From positions 1,607,942 to 1,620,482 of the forward strand of contig GG745336.1 of assembly GCA_000151295.1 (NCBI GenBank): 12,541 bases of DNA, written 5' to 3'. The number at the start of each line of letters is the position of its first letter. The stretch's first letter is position 1. The DNA comes from Allomyces macrogynus ATCC 38327 (taxonomy: Eukaryota > Blastocladiomycota > Blastocladiomycetes > Blastocladiales > Blastocladiaceae). The notes below the pieces were generated by a model, which was not told the origin of the DNA, did no database searches, and worked only from the letters and a program-made list of their open reading frames with translations. This document shows, piece after piece, positions 1-8,662 of this stretch. A program made the position numbers and the translations under genes.

Positions 1-662
1 TCGACTCTGCGTTGGTGGCAAACTTGACAAAGGCGAACCCGCGGCACTCATTCAGGTGCGGGTCGCGCACGAGACTGAGTTCCTGGATCTGCGGTCGATC
101 GGTCGGTCGGATGTTTGGCAAGAGGGAAACAAAAGCATTAAGGTGAGGAGACCATCCATGTCCAGGAGACCATCCATGTCCGCGTCCGCGGGTGCCGACC
201 ACCACCAGCGTCTGACACCGAATTCGAACCCCCCTCAAGCAAACAGAAGAAACGTACCGGCCCATAGGGCTCAAACAGCTCACGCACGTCCTCTTCGGTG
301 CACCGGAACCCGAGGCCGCGCACGTAGAGCTGGTTGCCCGGGTTGGCCGCGTCGCGGTCGTCGTCCAAGTCGTCGCCGGCATATGACGACGCGGGCGCCG
401 CGGTTGGCGTTGGCTTCTCGTTGGGCGCCGAAGCCGAAACCGCAGCGCTCTCGTTCGGAGCCGATGCGCCCCCATCAGCGACAGCGGCAGCCGCGGCCGC
501 GGCAGCAGCAATTGCGGCTTCGTCGGCGGCCGCAGCCGCATCGGCAAGAGCAGCAGCAGCGGCGACGGCGGCCGCAGCGTCGGCGGCTTCGCGCGCAGCG
601 ACTTGCTGGTTGTACTCGCGAATGGGCGAGGCCGGTGCGGCTTTCGCGGGCGAGGCAGACAT
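1..662 (-). CDS. RRM-domain RNA-binding protein with Ala-rich N-terminus (5' part)
   Basis: Two exons are visible on the minus strand: 662-258 and 88-1, separated by an intron at 257-89 (donor gtacgt, acceptor cag, phase 0). The gene continues past the left edge. The ATG at 662 sits in a CACC context and opens 164 residues. Residues 1-110 are low complexity, with a long alanine-rich tract at about 29-61. An RNA recognition motif follows: RNP2 is LYVRGL at 112-117 and RNP1 is RGFAFVKF at 151-158. Splicing joins EPYGP to IQELSLV exactly where RRM beta1-alpha1-beta2 should continue. The RDPH...RGFAFV pattern resembles Tra2/SR-type splicing RRMs, so a role in pre-mRNA processing is likely, but the family cannot be fixed from half a domain. 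Seen: the RRM motifs and splice sites. Inferred: function and nuclear location. Confidence 0.85.
146..181. repeat. Perfect tandem duplication of an 18-bp unit inside the RRM gene intron
   Basis: The unit aggagaccatccatgtcc occurs at 146-163 and again at 164-181 without mismatch. It lies in the 169-nt intron, so it adds two full units to an intron that is longer than most here. It looks like a recent replication-slippage event. Confidence 0.9.
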
Positions 663-1534
663 GGTGGTGTCGTTACAGTTGAGCAGCGGCTTAGGGAGGA
701 TGTGCATGCAGCAGAGAGCAGTATGCTGGCAGGCTGGCTGGACATGGTTGGCAATTTGGATTGGAGAGCGTTGGAGCCGAATTAGTTGAACGTGCAGCAG
801 ACTGGAGACTGGTCGTCATCATCATGATCATGGCGAGGTAATTACTGGCAGGCTCGTGCAGACGCTGGCAAAGACGACGGCGTTGCAGCGCGACGGGGGC
901 AGTGGAAAGACGGCCGCGAGGAGCGGAGGAGAGAGGACGGAGGAGAGAGGACGGAGCGGACGAGCAAAGAGTGATCAGGCTGTTCGTTCGTTGGGTCGGC
1001 CTTGATCTCTTGGTCTCGCCCCGCACGGTGGGAATACCCGGGCGACAAATGCACTTTTCGAACAGCTTTCGGCACCCCATGCGGACCACTCTTTGTGCGC
1101 GATTTCGGAGCACTTTCGCGCCGTCTTTGACCTCAAACCTCACCGCGACTTCAACCGGTATTTGCGATCAATGAACGAGCCGATGAGAGTCGATTGCTGC
1201 AAAGAGTGCAAATGAGTCTACGCCCCACCTTTACGATACTTTCGCCGCCGTTATGCGAGAGCCGCGAGACGCGCAGCGCTGCTCCTCCGCCGCTCCTGCT
1301 CCATTCTCGCGCGCATCCTATCCCTTGATCCCTCTCCTGCGATCACGACAGCGACACGACGCCGACGCGGCCGCACCGCGCTGCAACCAGCTGCAATCCA
1401 GAAAGACATAGACGACCAACTTGCTGCAATACTCGCCCGCCGTTGCACAAGGCGCACTCCGACATCCCGAACCTCACCTGACACGACCAGTCTCGCCGAC
1501 GTCTTCTCTGCTTTCCCCACAACCTCCGCCATCC
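663..1534. other. Divergent intergenic region between the RRM gene and the kinesin
   Basis: These 872 nt separate two start codons pointing away from each other, so the region should hold both promoters and 5' leaders. Open frames on both strands run through it, but none shows a recognisable domain or a convincing splice structure. A purine-rich stretch at about 900-960 contains a 14-bp tandem repeat. The 60 nt before the kinesin ATG are pyrimidine- and C-rich, as expected for a 5' leader. I see no clear TATA box. Confidence 0.5.
927..954. repeat. Tandem duplication of a 14-bp purine-rich unit
   Basis: The unit aggagagaggacgg is present at 927-940 and repeated exactly at 941-954, within a wider purine-rich strand. 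It lies in the shared upstream region of the RRM and kinesin genes. No function is evident. Confidence 0.85.
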
Positions 1535-3278
1535 ATGAATTCACGCGTTCACGTCGCCGTGCGCGTGCGCCCACCCAAGCCCTGCGCCGACACCGCCGAC
1601 TCGCCGGCTGTCGTGCACTGCCGCGACCGGCCCCGCGTCGCTGTGACGATGCCAGCACCCGTCATGAGCTCGCCGCCTTCCTCGGCAGGCTCGTCGCTGG
1701 CGCGTCCACGGACGCCGCCCATCAGTGCCTGGGGGTCGGACGCGAGTCTTTCGGCGAGCCCCGGTGTTGGGTCGGCGCTCGGGAGTTCCAGCTCGCTTGC
1801 GGTGATGCCGCCGACGGCGACGCAGACGCTCGAGTTTGAGTTTGATACCGTGTTTGGGCCCGACGCAGTGCAGAGCGACGTGTACGTTGTCATTGGGCTC
1901 TGGTTCTCTCGAATCATCGGTGGAACAGGAGTTGACAAGAGTCCGGTGATAGATACCAGCATACGGTCGCGCCGCTCGTCGACGCGTTTACCAACGGGTT
2001 CAATGCGACCGTCTTTGCTTACGGCCAAACGGCCAGCGGCAAGTCGTATACGATGGGCACCACGGCTCTCCCGCGTGACGAGGAGCGGCAAGGTACCGTC
2101 TCCACCGTTCTTTGGATCAGATCGTCGTCCTGCTCACGCTTGACCCCATCCCTGAGGCATCATCCCGCGCGCACTGCGCGCCATTTTCGACACGGTCAGC
2201 GACGACACCATCGCCGTGCAAGCCAAACTGTCCCTCGTCGAAATCTACAACGAGGATATTATCGACCTGCTCATGCCGCCATCCACTACCACCACGTCGC
2301 CATCGAGTAGTCCGGGCGGGTCGACTTCGCGGTCCGGGCTCACACTGCGCGAGGATCCGTCTGGCAACGTGTTTGTCCTGGGTGCAACCGAACACCCCGT
2401 CACATCCGCCGCCGAATGCCTTACGTGCGTCCTCACTCGTCGTCTCAATGAGTCCCAAACGCACGCTCATCCAACCTCTCCCCCTCTCCACCCACAGATT
2501 CCTGCACCAGGGCCTCGCCAACCGCACGACCGGCGCCACCTCCATGAACTCGCACTCTTCCCGGTCGCACGCGATCCTGACCCTCGCCCTCACGCAACAC
2601 CGCGCGCCTCACACGACCCTCGCCTCCAAATTCCACTTTGTTGATCTCGCCGGGTCCGAACGGCTGAAACGGTCCCGCGCGGAAGGCGGTCGTCGGCGCG
2701 AGGGCATTGCCATCAACCAAGGCCTGCTCGTCCTGGGCCAAGTCATTTCCGCCCTGGCCGCGCGGGCCGCCAATCCGACGTCCAATCCGCAACCGCACGT
2801 GCCTTACCGCGACGCGAAACTTTGCCGACTGTTGCAGCCGGCGTTGGGCGGGAATTCGCGCACGGTCATGGTCGCGTGCGTGTCCGGTGACAAGGCGGAT
2901 GTGGGGGAGACGGTGAATGCGTTGCGGTACGCGTCGCGCGCACGCGCGATCAAGAACAAGTGCTGCGTGAATGTGCAGGCCTCGGCGAGCAGGGTGGATG
3001 AGGCGCGGGTCGCGCAGTTGGTGAGTGAGAATGAGCGGTTGCGCGCGGTGATTGCGGCGATGCAGGCGGAACGCGCGATGGCAGTGGGGGTGGAGCCAGT
3101 GCCGGTGGTCGAGGTGGAGAATGTGCGGGAGCGCGACGCGCAGCGGCGGCACGACTTGGACGCGTTTTATGCGCAGTGTACGTCATTGATTGGCCGGACG
3201 GCCGCGTTGCGGTCCAAGTTGTGCGCGATGAGTAGTGGGGAGGCACGGCCGGCGCTTGCGCAGACTGCGTGGGCGTGA
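1535..3278 (+). CDS. Kinesin motor protein, kinesin-4-like, short tail
   Basis: Four exons: 1535-1881, 1953-2092, 2157-2424 and 2498-3278, giving 511 aa. The introns are 71, 64 and 73 nt, with donors gtacgt, gtaccg and gtgcgt. The motor spans about residues 5-410. The P-loop is GQTASGKS (140-147), switch I is NSHSSRSHA (269-277) and switch II is DLAGSE (301-306). Motor wording such as [36 protein letters not shown] and the LGGNS...ACVS block is closest to kinesin-4 (KIF4/KIF21), which are plus-end microtubule motors. Residues about 17-97 hold a Ser/Pro-rich insertion near the start of the motor. Only about 100 residues follow the motor, including a short heptad-like stretch ([17 protein letters not shown]). 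Usual kinesin-4 proteins exceed 1000 aa, so the stalk and cargo tail are missing. The ATG was chosen because VHVAVRVRP follows at once and the open frame upstream has no in-frame ATG. The gene is tail-to-tail with KTI12. Confidence 0.92.
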
Positions 3279-3311
3279 ACTGGTGGAGCGTGAACTGGTG
3301 GAGCGTGAACT
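3273..3311. repeat. 15-bp tandem repeat (about 2.5 copies) across the kinesin stop codon
   Basis: The unit gcgtgaactggtgga begins at 3273 and 3288, with a partial copy from 3303. The kinesin stop TGA (3276-3278) is in the first copy, and each copy carries the same TGA in step. In the +1 frame the repeat reads as Arg-Glu-Leu-Val-Glu units, so a one-base shift would extend the protein by a short charged repeat. Confidence 0.85.
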
Positions 3312-3469
3312 AGGACGAGGACGATGAATAGACGCGACTGGTGGTTTGGTGGACAAGGAAGCAGAGTGAGCATGCTCTGGAAAGATCAAAATCAGGTCGC
3401 GATCTATCGACTTGGTGGTTCCAAAAATGAGAGTACAAAAATCGCTACCACACCCACACAGCGCGAAGA

Positions 3470-4537
3470 TCACTTGTGCACGCTCTCACTCAAGAAATGA
3501 ATAAACAGCTCCTTGACCTTGCTCACGTCGTTGGTCGTGCGCTGCTGGTTCAGCTTCAAAAACTGGCGGCGAATGCCCTTGAGCGTGGCCAGCGCCACAG
3601 TCATGGCCGGGATCTGAATCTTAGTCGTGCAGTCCAAGAGTGTGACCATGGCACCGGGCGGGTTGTTAGATTGCGCCTGGAAAAACGCGAGCACGAGCTC
3701 ATTCGTCGCCTTGTCAAGCTCGTAGACGTAGTTGGTCTCCGTCAAGGGTTTCTGGAGGACATGAAGCAACCAAGAAATCAGTCGCGAGATCGGCGAGAAA
3801 TCGGGTGGAGAGCGTCGGCAACACACCGACATGGTCGACTGGTTGGGCGGCGGCGCCTTGCGGTGAACAATGGCATCTTCAATGGCGGCAACCGGCAGCG
3901 ACTCGTCCCAGTGCATGACGAAGAACAACGGCGCGTCCCAGCGGTTCTTGCCGTCGGGCTCTTCGTAGCGTGACACAAGTTCGTCAAATCTAGTGGTCAG
4001 ACAAGGGCGAGTGAGCACCATCAAGACGCTGAAATTAATGCAGGGGCACACTCACGTCTTCTCGTCGTAGCCCTCGTCCCCTCGTGCCCTGTTCCACTCG
4101 CGCGCGACGGGTTCTTGGACACCGCATTGAAACTATCATCGAAGGTACCAATTGGTTGCTCGGATCTCGCGTGTGCATCGCAAACACGTTAAAAAGACCG
4201 AACATACAACGCAGTGCGGTGTCGTCAAGTTTCGGGCAATGCAATAGAGCTGGTAGCGCAATCCCTTGATATAATTCATGGCATCGACAATGACCAGCAC
4301 GTCTGGCGAGAGCAGTCGCTCGACGGCTGAAAGCAGGGCGGCGCGCGCCTTTTTTTCGGTCGCGGCCGTCTGGTAGTCGGATCGGCTGATGCGTAGTGCC
4401 TCGTCGTTGACAATGTGCACGGCCGTGGGCCAGCCGTCGGGACATGGGGTTGGGGTGGCTTCAAAGTGGGCGCGCAGCTGCTCGGCGCGCCTGGTCTTGC
4501 CGCTGCATGGGAAGCCCGAGAGGACAATGAGCGGCAT
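3470..4537 (-). CDS. KTI12: KTI12, Elongator-associated P-loop protein
   Basis: Four exons on the minus strand: 4537-4208, 4132-4056, 3989-3827 and 3751-3470, giving 283 aa, the usual size for KTI12. The introns are 75, 66 and 75 nt, with donors gtatgt, gtgagt and gtgtgt. The protein opens with MPLIVLSGFPCSGKT, where GFPCSGKT (8-15) is the Walker A loop. VIVDAMNYIKG (82-92) is the Walker B-like segment. The conserved blocks REWN, YEEPDGKNRWD and SKPL..TNYVYELDKAT follow in family order, and each is restored only by the splicing given here. KTI12 belongs to the KTI12/PSTK ATPase family. It binds tRNA and supports the Elongator complex in modifying wobble uridines. The start sits at the position typical of the family. 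It shares a divergent upstream region with the ferredoxin gene, although a possible small exon lies between them. Its 3' end faces the kinesin across 191 nt. Confidence 0.94.
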
Positions 4538-4587
4538 CGTTGCAGCAAGTTGGTGCGTGCGCGTGAGGTGTTGTTGGGTCTGCCGGC

Positions 4588-4842
4588 GCCGTCGACTTCG
4601 TCGAGCGCAATAGCCGACTTGAGCAACTCGACCTTGGTAAAAAAAGTGTCCCGCAGGCGTCTCTCGGGCGCAGCGTCCAAGTCATTCGCCGAGTCATGCG
4701 CTAATCATGCCAGATCTGTCGCCAGGCCCTGCCCATGTCAACCGCCATGTTGTGCTGGGACTTGGTCGCTGTGGATCGCTACTGCAAAATCGCTGTTCAC
4801 CACACCCGCCGGCTATCGACAGCCAACCCTTCACGCACACAT
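4588..4842 (-). CDS. Possible small gene or extra upstream exon before KTI12
   Basis: A two-exon start can be read on the minus strand. Exon 1 ends with ATGT (4842-4839) before donor gtgcgt. Exon 2 begins at 4700 after acceptor ttag, so the intron (4838-4701) is 138 nt. The join gives MSHDSANDLDAAPERRLRD, followed by a helical-looking segment ending ALDEVDG near 4588. Codon use in exon 2 favours G/C at third positions, as in the true genes nearby. I do not recognise the family. The frame stays open to 4276, overlapping KTI12 exon 1 out of frame, so the 3' end is unknown. It may be a small protein gene, a KTI12 leader exon with an upstream reading frame, or chance. The end given is where the coding-like signal fades. 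Confidence 0.3.
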
Positions 4843-5043
4843 CTTGGATTCAACCCCACCACCGGCACCAAGGACGCCAGGAGAAGAGCGGTCGCATTTG
4901 AACCTGTGTTCCCCACCCGCTCCCGTCGTCGATTTTGCACATTCCCGAACTGGATTGAGCAGCAACGGCACCAAGCTCGACTCTGTCCCCGACTACCAAG
5001 CCGTCAATTCGTCTCTCAACCACCAAACACCAACCAACCAACC
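4843..5043. promoter_or_regulatory. Divergent promoter/leader region between KTI12 and ferredoxin
   Basis: Starts on opposite strands flank this stretch. The last 40 nt before the ferredoxin ATG are A/C-rich with repeated accaacca-type motifs, a leader style typical of efficiently translated fungal mRNAs. No TATA element is convincing. If the small minus-strand exon is not real, the shared region extends to 4538. Confidence 0.4.
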
Positions 5044-5674
5044 ATGTCCCTGCTCCGCGCCGCCCTGCGACCGCACTTGACGCGCGCCCTTGCGCCCATC
5101 GTGTCCCGCTCCCTGCACGCGACCGCGATCCGCGCGCACGGCAAGGCGAATGCCGGTTCCGGCGCGTACAATGTCACGTTCGTCACGGCCGAGGGCGATA
5201 CCGTCGTCGTCAAGGCCGATGAGGACGAGTCGCTCTTGGACGTGGCCCACGCCAACGACATTGATCTCGAAGGCGCGTGCGAAGGATCGCTGGCCTGTTC
5301 GACGTGCCATGTTGTTGTGGACCCGGCGTTCTACGACAAGATCCCGGAACCGACCGACGAGGAGAACGATATGTTGGATTTGGCGTTTGGGCTCACCGAC
5401 ACGTACGCCTCCACCTGACCTGGTGTGCGATTGCGGTGGTCATCGATTGGCTGCTTACGATTTTGCGTCGGTGGCATCGATGTAGGTCGCGACTCGGGTG
5501 CCAAGTTGCCATGTGCAAGGAACTCGACGGGATCAAGGTCACGATCCCGAGCGCGACGCGAAACATGGCCGTGGATGGTGCGTTTCCATGTCTTCTCTGA
5601 GCGAGAGTGCAACGCGATGGCCCGCTGATCGCTGCGTTTGCCGTGCCATAGGCTTCAAGCCAAAGCCCCACTAA
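5044..5674 (+). CDS. Mitochondrial [2Fe-2S] ferredoxin (adrenodoxin type)
   Basis: Three exons: 5044-5402, 5486-5577 and 5652-5674, giving 157 aa. The introns are 83 and 74 nt, with donors gtacgc and gtgcgt; the last exon codes only the C-terminal GFKPKPH tail. Residues 1 to about 35 are rich in Arg, Ala and Ser and lack acidic residues, a mitochondrial presequence. The fold begins at [11 protein letters not shown]. The cluster ligands are C79, C85, C88 and C125, in the [10 protein letters not shown] motif and the later LGCQ. The acidic helix [14 protein letters not shown] (101-114) is the surface that binds ferredoxin reductase and partner proteins. In fungi this protein (Yah1) passes electrons for iron-sulfur cluster assembly and haem A/ubiquinone synthesis in the matrix. 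The length and all motifs are normal. The gene is head-to-head with KTI12 and tail-to-tail with OXA1. Confidence 0.95.
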
Positions 5675-5911
5675 AAAACCGTTTCCTTATCCCCATGCTT
5701 TGTTTTTCTTCAGTTTGACACGAATCAGTTTTGGAATCCTTTGCGCTGGCCATGGTGGTCGAGAGGGTAGCTCAACGTAGAGCGATTTCATGATGCACGA
5801 CGTGCTCTTCTCCACCAGATAATTCTTGCCCGCAGCAACGTTGCGCTAAATCAAAACTATATATCAATAGGTACACGAGACAACTTGCCCCTCTGCTCTC
5901 CACCATCAGGT

Positions 5912-7362
5912 CTACTTGCGCGGCGGCTCCTGCGCCGCCTTCTCCTTTTGCAGGCGCGTCTTCTCCTCGTTCTCCTTGCTCGCCGCCTCCAACGCAGCCT
6001 TGAACCCTTCCATGAACCCCATTTCCTTGGCACCTGCCACCGGAGCGACCGGCTCGTGTGCAATCAGCTTGGGGATTCCAACCTTGGCACGAATCGTTTC
6101 GTTTTTCAAGATTTGCGCCTGCACGAGTGTGAACAGGTTCGACGTGATCCAGTAGACAAAGACACCCTACACAATCGAGGCCATGGAAGCGTGAGCGATG
6201 GACAAAGCCATGTCCAAAAAATGAAATAGCAATCACGAACCGACGGCATCGACGCGGTGAGCGGCACCATGGCGACACCGGCAATCCGCATGTACTTGCG
6301 CATCGTATCCGTCTGCGCGTTCCGCACACCCGTTTCGGCGCCCAACTCAAGCACCGTCAAAAATCCGGCCGACGCAGCAATCGGCAACACATAGTACTGG
6401 TCGGCGACGCCCAGATCCGTAAACCACGCGAGCCCGCCGTGCGCAAATGACGGGATATTGGCCTCGGCCAAGTTGCGGATCGCGAGGAAGAATGAAATCA
6501 TGATCGGAGCCTGCATGAGCGGCACGCCGAGGGCTTTGAGCGGGTGCACATTATTCTTGTGGAACAAGTCCTGCGCGGCCATGGCGGCCTCCTTCATTGC
6601 CACTGCATCCCCCGACTGCTGCGCGGTCTGGATCGTGGCCGTGATCCGATCAAGTTCCGGACGAATGTTGTGCATGACGACGGCGTTGCGCTGCAGTTTG
6701 ACCATGAGCGGGAACAGCGCAAAGCGAATGCCCACGGTCATGGCGGCAATCGCAGCCCACCACGGCAGACCGGCAGTCGCGTGAAGGACTTCGAGCCCCT
6801 GTTGGATCCAACCGACGGGGGTCCATGCGCTCGCGAGCCCGGCAGCGTGCAGGTCGCCAATGGCGTGCACGACGGTCTCGGTCGTTGCGTTGCTCGTGGT
6901 GCTGATGGCGTCGACGGCGGCACGGGCCACGTCAGCGCGCGCGAGCGGGTCGTCAAAGTGGAATTCAAAGGGCGTGAGCAGCGCGTCCGGTTGCTGCGGC
7001 GGCTGCGAGGGGGTGGACGAAGACAAGAGCGAGGACGAGGACGAAAAGGCGCGGCGCGCGACCAGGCCGGCGGGGCCAGGCCGCTATGGAATTGCGAATT
7101 GTGCCAGAGCGCACGGGTTAGTCGACTTGCTCGTGAAATTGACCCATCAACGTGCACACCGCACCGCGCTCGACCATGGCAAAGGTTCATGGCCACGGCT
7201 TGCTTGTCAACGAGTGCAGGACACCCACCATTGGGCAGACGACAGGCGCGATGACGCAATAGGCGTACTTGACGCGCAGCGCGCGGCCCATGCAGGCGAC
7301 GGGCGGGCAGTTGCCGAAGACACGGCGCGAGCGGCCAGTTGGATCCTTGCTGCAGCGAACAT
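5912..7362 (-). CDS. OXA1: OXA1 mitochondrial inner-membrane insertase
   Basis: The model has four exons on the minus strand: 7362-7269, 7202-7165, 7083-6241 and 6166-5912, giving 409 aa, a normal length for OXA1. The last three boundaries are firm (7083 acceptor tag with a ctaac branch site; 6240 donor gttcgt; 6167 acceptor tag). The 38-nt second exon is inferred: joining exon 1 directly to exon 3 gives the wrong phase, and this exon fixes it with plausible sites. Residues 1 to about 60 form an Arg/Ser/Ala-rich presequence ending in ARRAFSSSS. The 60KD/YidC core has hydrophobic segments near 152-172, 231-249, 274-292 and 311-341, separated by the matrix loop with LQRNAVVMHN. The C-terminal 70 residues are charged and helical, the region that binds mitochondrial ribosomes. 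OXA1 inserts mitochondrially encoded proteins such as Cox2 into the inner membrane. Most likely start: ATG 7362. Confidence 0.88.
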
Positions 7363-7653
7363 GATTGCGGAGAGTGGCACGGGCCGGATCGTTGCTTTAT
7401 CGTCGGACAGTTGGATGCTGGTCGTGTAAGGCGAGCACGGCGACTGGAGGACGAGTTGGTCAACAAGGTGGTGATCGCGGAAGTGTCCCCCGCGGCGTGC
7501 CGTCACGGCAACGGCCCACCGCAACTGTCTCCCCGCCCACCGTCGCTCACCCGACGTGTGGACGTCGCCTATGGCGGCCGGCAGTGATTTGACCTTGATC
7601 CATTCTCGCCGTCGACCCCCACACTCAGCAGGCAGCCCGCTGCAATACCACGC
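7363..7653. other. Divergent upstream region of OXA1 and the NDC80-like locus
   Basis: This stretch of about 290 nt separates the OXA1 start from the first readable part of the NDC80-like frame. Open frames cross it in both directions, but none reads as the missing start of the NDC80 calponin-homology domain. I see no clear promoter elements. Confidence 0.35.
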
Positions 7654-8662
7654 TACAGCAAGTGCGGCGACAGTTCCAGCCACTCAACCGTGCCCATCAA
7701 ACCATCGCGCGCTTGCCTTCGCCCGCTCTTCCGCTCGCCAATTGCCTACCAGTGGTCGAGCAAATCGTTTGAGACGGAGGTGACCAATATCTTGAAGAAC
7801 GTATTGCGGTACCCGTTTGCCGATACCGTCTCGAAAATGACGCTCATGGCCGTTGGGTCGGTCAAGTCGCGGCCGACCATTTTGGGGCTGCTCGTGTGGA
7901 TGGTCGAGATTATCAAGGTGCGTGTGTGCACGTACTGGATCTCTTGCTCGAGTCTGCGTGGTGGCAGTGCTTCTGACCTGGCCCCCTTGCACCAACAGAT
8001 CTACGATACGGTCGAGGACGACGACGACGATTTCGCGCTCGGTGAACCGACGCAGGCCAACCGCGACATGTAGCACCATGACCATGCGGCTCAATGGCAT
8101 GACTGACGAGGAGATTGACCAGAGCATTCGCAACGCTTACCGTACGATCGCCATTTTTTGTCCTGCTTGTCAACGTCGTTTGGTCGTTGCCCCAGCGCCA
8201 ACGGCGCATCGTGATCGACACTCACCACCCAAACCGATAGACGAAAAGCAAGTCCTCGTTAAGCGCGAGATTGACGAGACCACGGCGAAGTGCAACGTTC
8301 TCAAAATTGAGATCCAGCAACTCTGCGCCGCGCCGTCGGACCTCGACGAGGCCGAAACAGTCTGCTATGCCCTGCAAAGCGACATTATGGTCTTCACCGT
8401 CAAGATTGCCGAGCTCGACAACAGTGCAGAACAGGCGTCTATCCAGCTGCAGGACAAGACCGAGGAGCAGCGGCAATTGCTCGCCAACATTGCGCGGCAC
8501 CGCGACCGCAATGTCGAGCTCCAGCACCGCATCGACAACCAAGTGATCAAGCGCGACCAGGCTGAGCGCATGGCCGCCGAACAAGAGGGTCTCACGCGCA
8601 TGATCGAGGAATTGCGTGTGCGCAACGACGCTGAGGCCGACGCGTTCTTTGCCGCACCCTGA
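7654..8662 (+). pseudogene. NDC80/HEC1-like kinetochore gene, truncated at both ends and frame-broken
   Basis: Four blocks read as NDC80. Block A (to 7917) has the second half of the calponin-homology domain: SKSFETEVTNILKN, LRYPF and VSKMTLMAVGS, then LVWMVEIIK. Block B (7999-8070) is acidic and ends at an in-frame TAG (8071-8073). Block C (about 8072-8141) continues one frame away with LNGMTDEEIDQSIRNAY. Block D (8241-8662) is coiled coil including DNQVIKRDQAERMAAEQ, the NDC80 DVERM-type region. Introns of 81 nt (7918-7998, gtgcgt) and 99 nt (8142-8240, gtacga) fit in phase. Both lack stops, so retention stays open. The first half of the CH domain, a few residues at the B/C junction, and the C-terminal coiled coil with the Spc24/25-binding end are missing. 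NDC80 links kinetochores to microtubules, so this copy should not work. A sequencing or assembly error at 8071 cannot be excluded. Confidence 0.62.

Noticed and set aside
220..230. Box-B-like ggttcgaattc on the minus strand
   Set aside because: The flanks do not form a T-stem and there is no matching A box upstream; it lies in the RRM gene intron.
334..789. Long plus-strand open frame opposite the RRM gene
   Set aside because: It is the antisense shadow of the alanine-rich coding region and has no independent domain.
1421..1534. Upstream extension of the kinesin frame
   Set aside because: The frame is open but has no ATG, and the added residues are proline-rich leader translation; the motor starts right after 1535.
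4705..4791. Extended minus-strand reading with two internal TGA codons, considered as a recoded or decayed gene
   Set aside because: TGA is a genuine stop in the kinesin and KTI12 genes here, and a spliced start at 4842/4700 explains the coding-like part better.
4415..5080. Long plus-strand frame across the KTI12 start and the divergent region
   Set aside because: It is antisense to KTI12 exon 1, has no recognisable domain, and runs out of frame into the ferredoxin start.
5768..5783. tRNA D-arm-like string tagctcaacgtagagc
   Set aside because: The D-loop lacks the GG pair, no T-loop follows at the right distance, and no acceptor stem can be formed.
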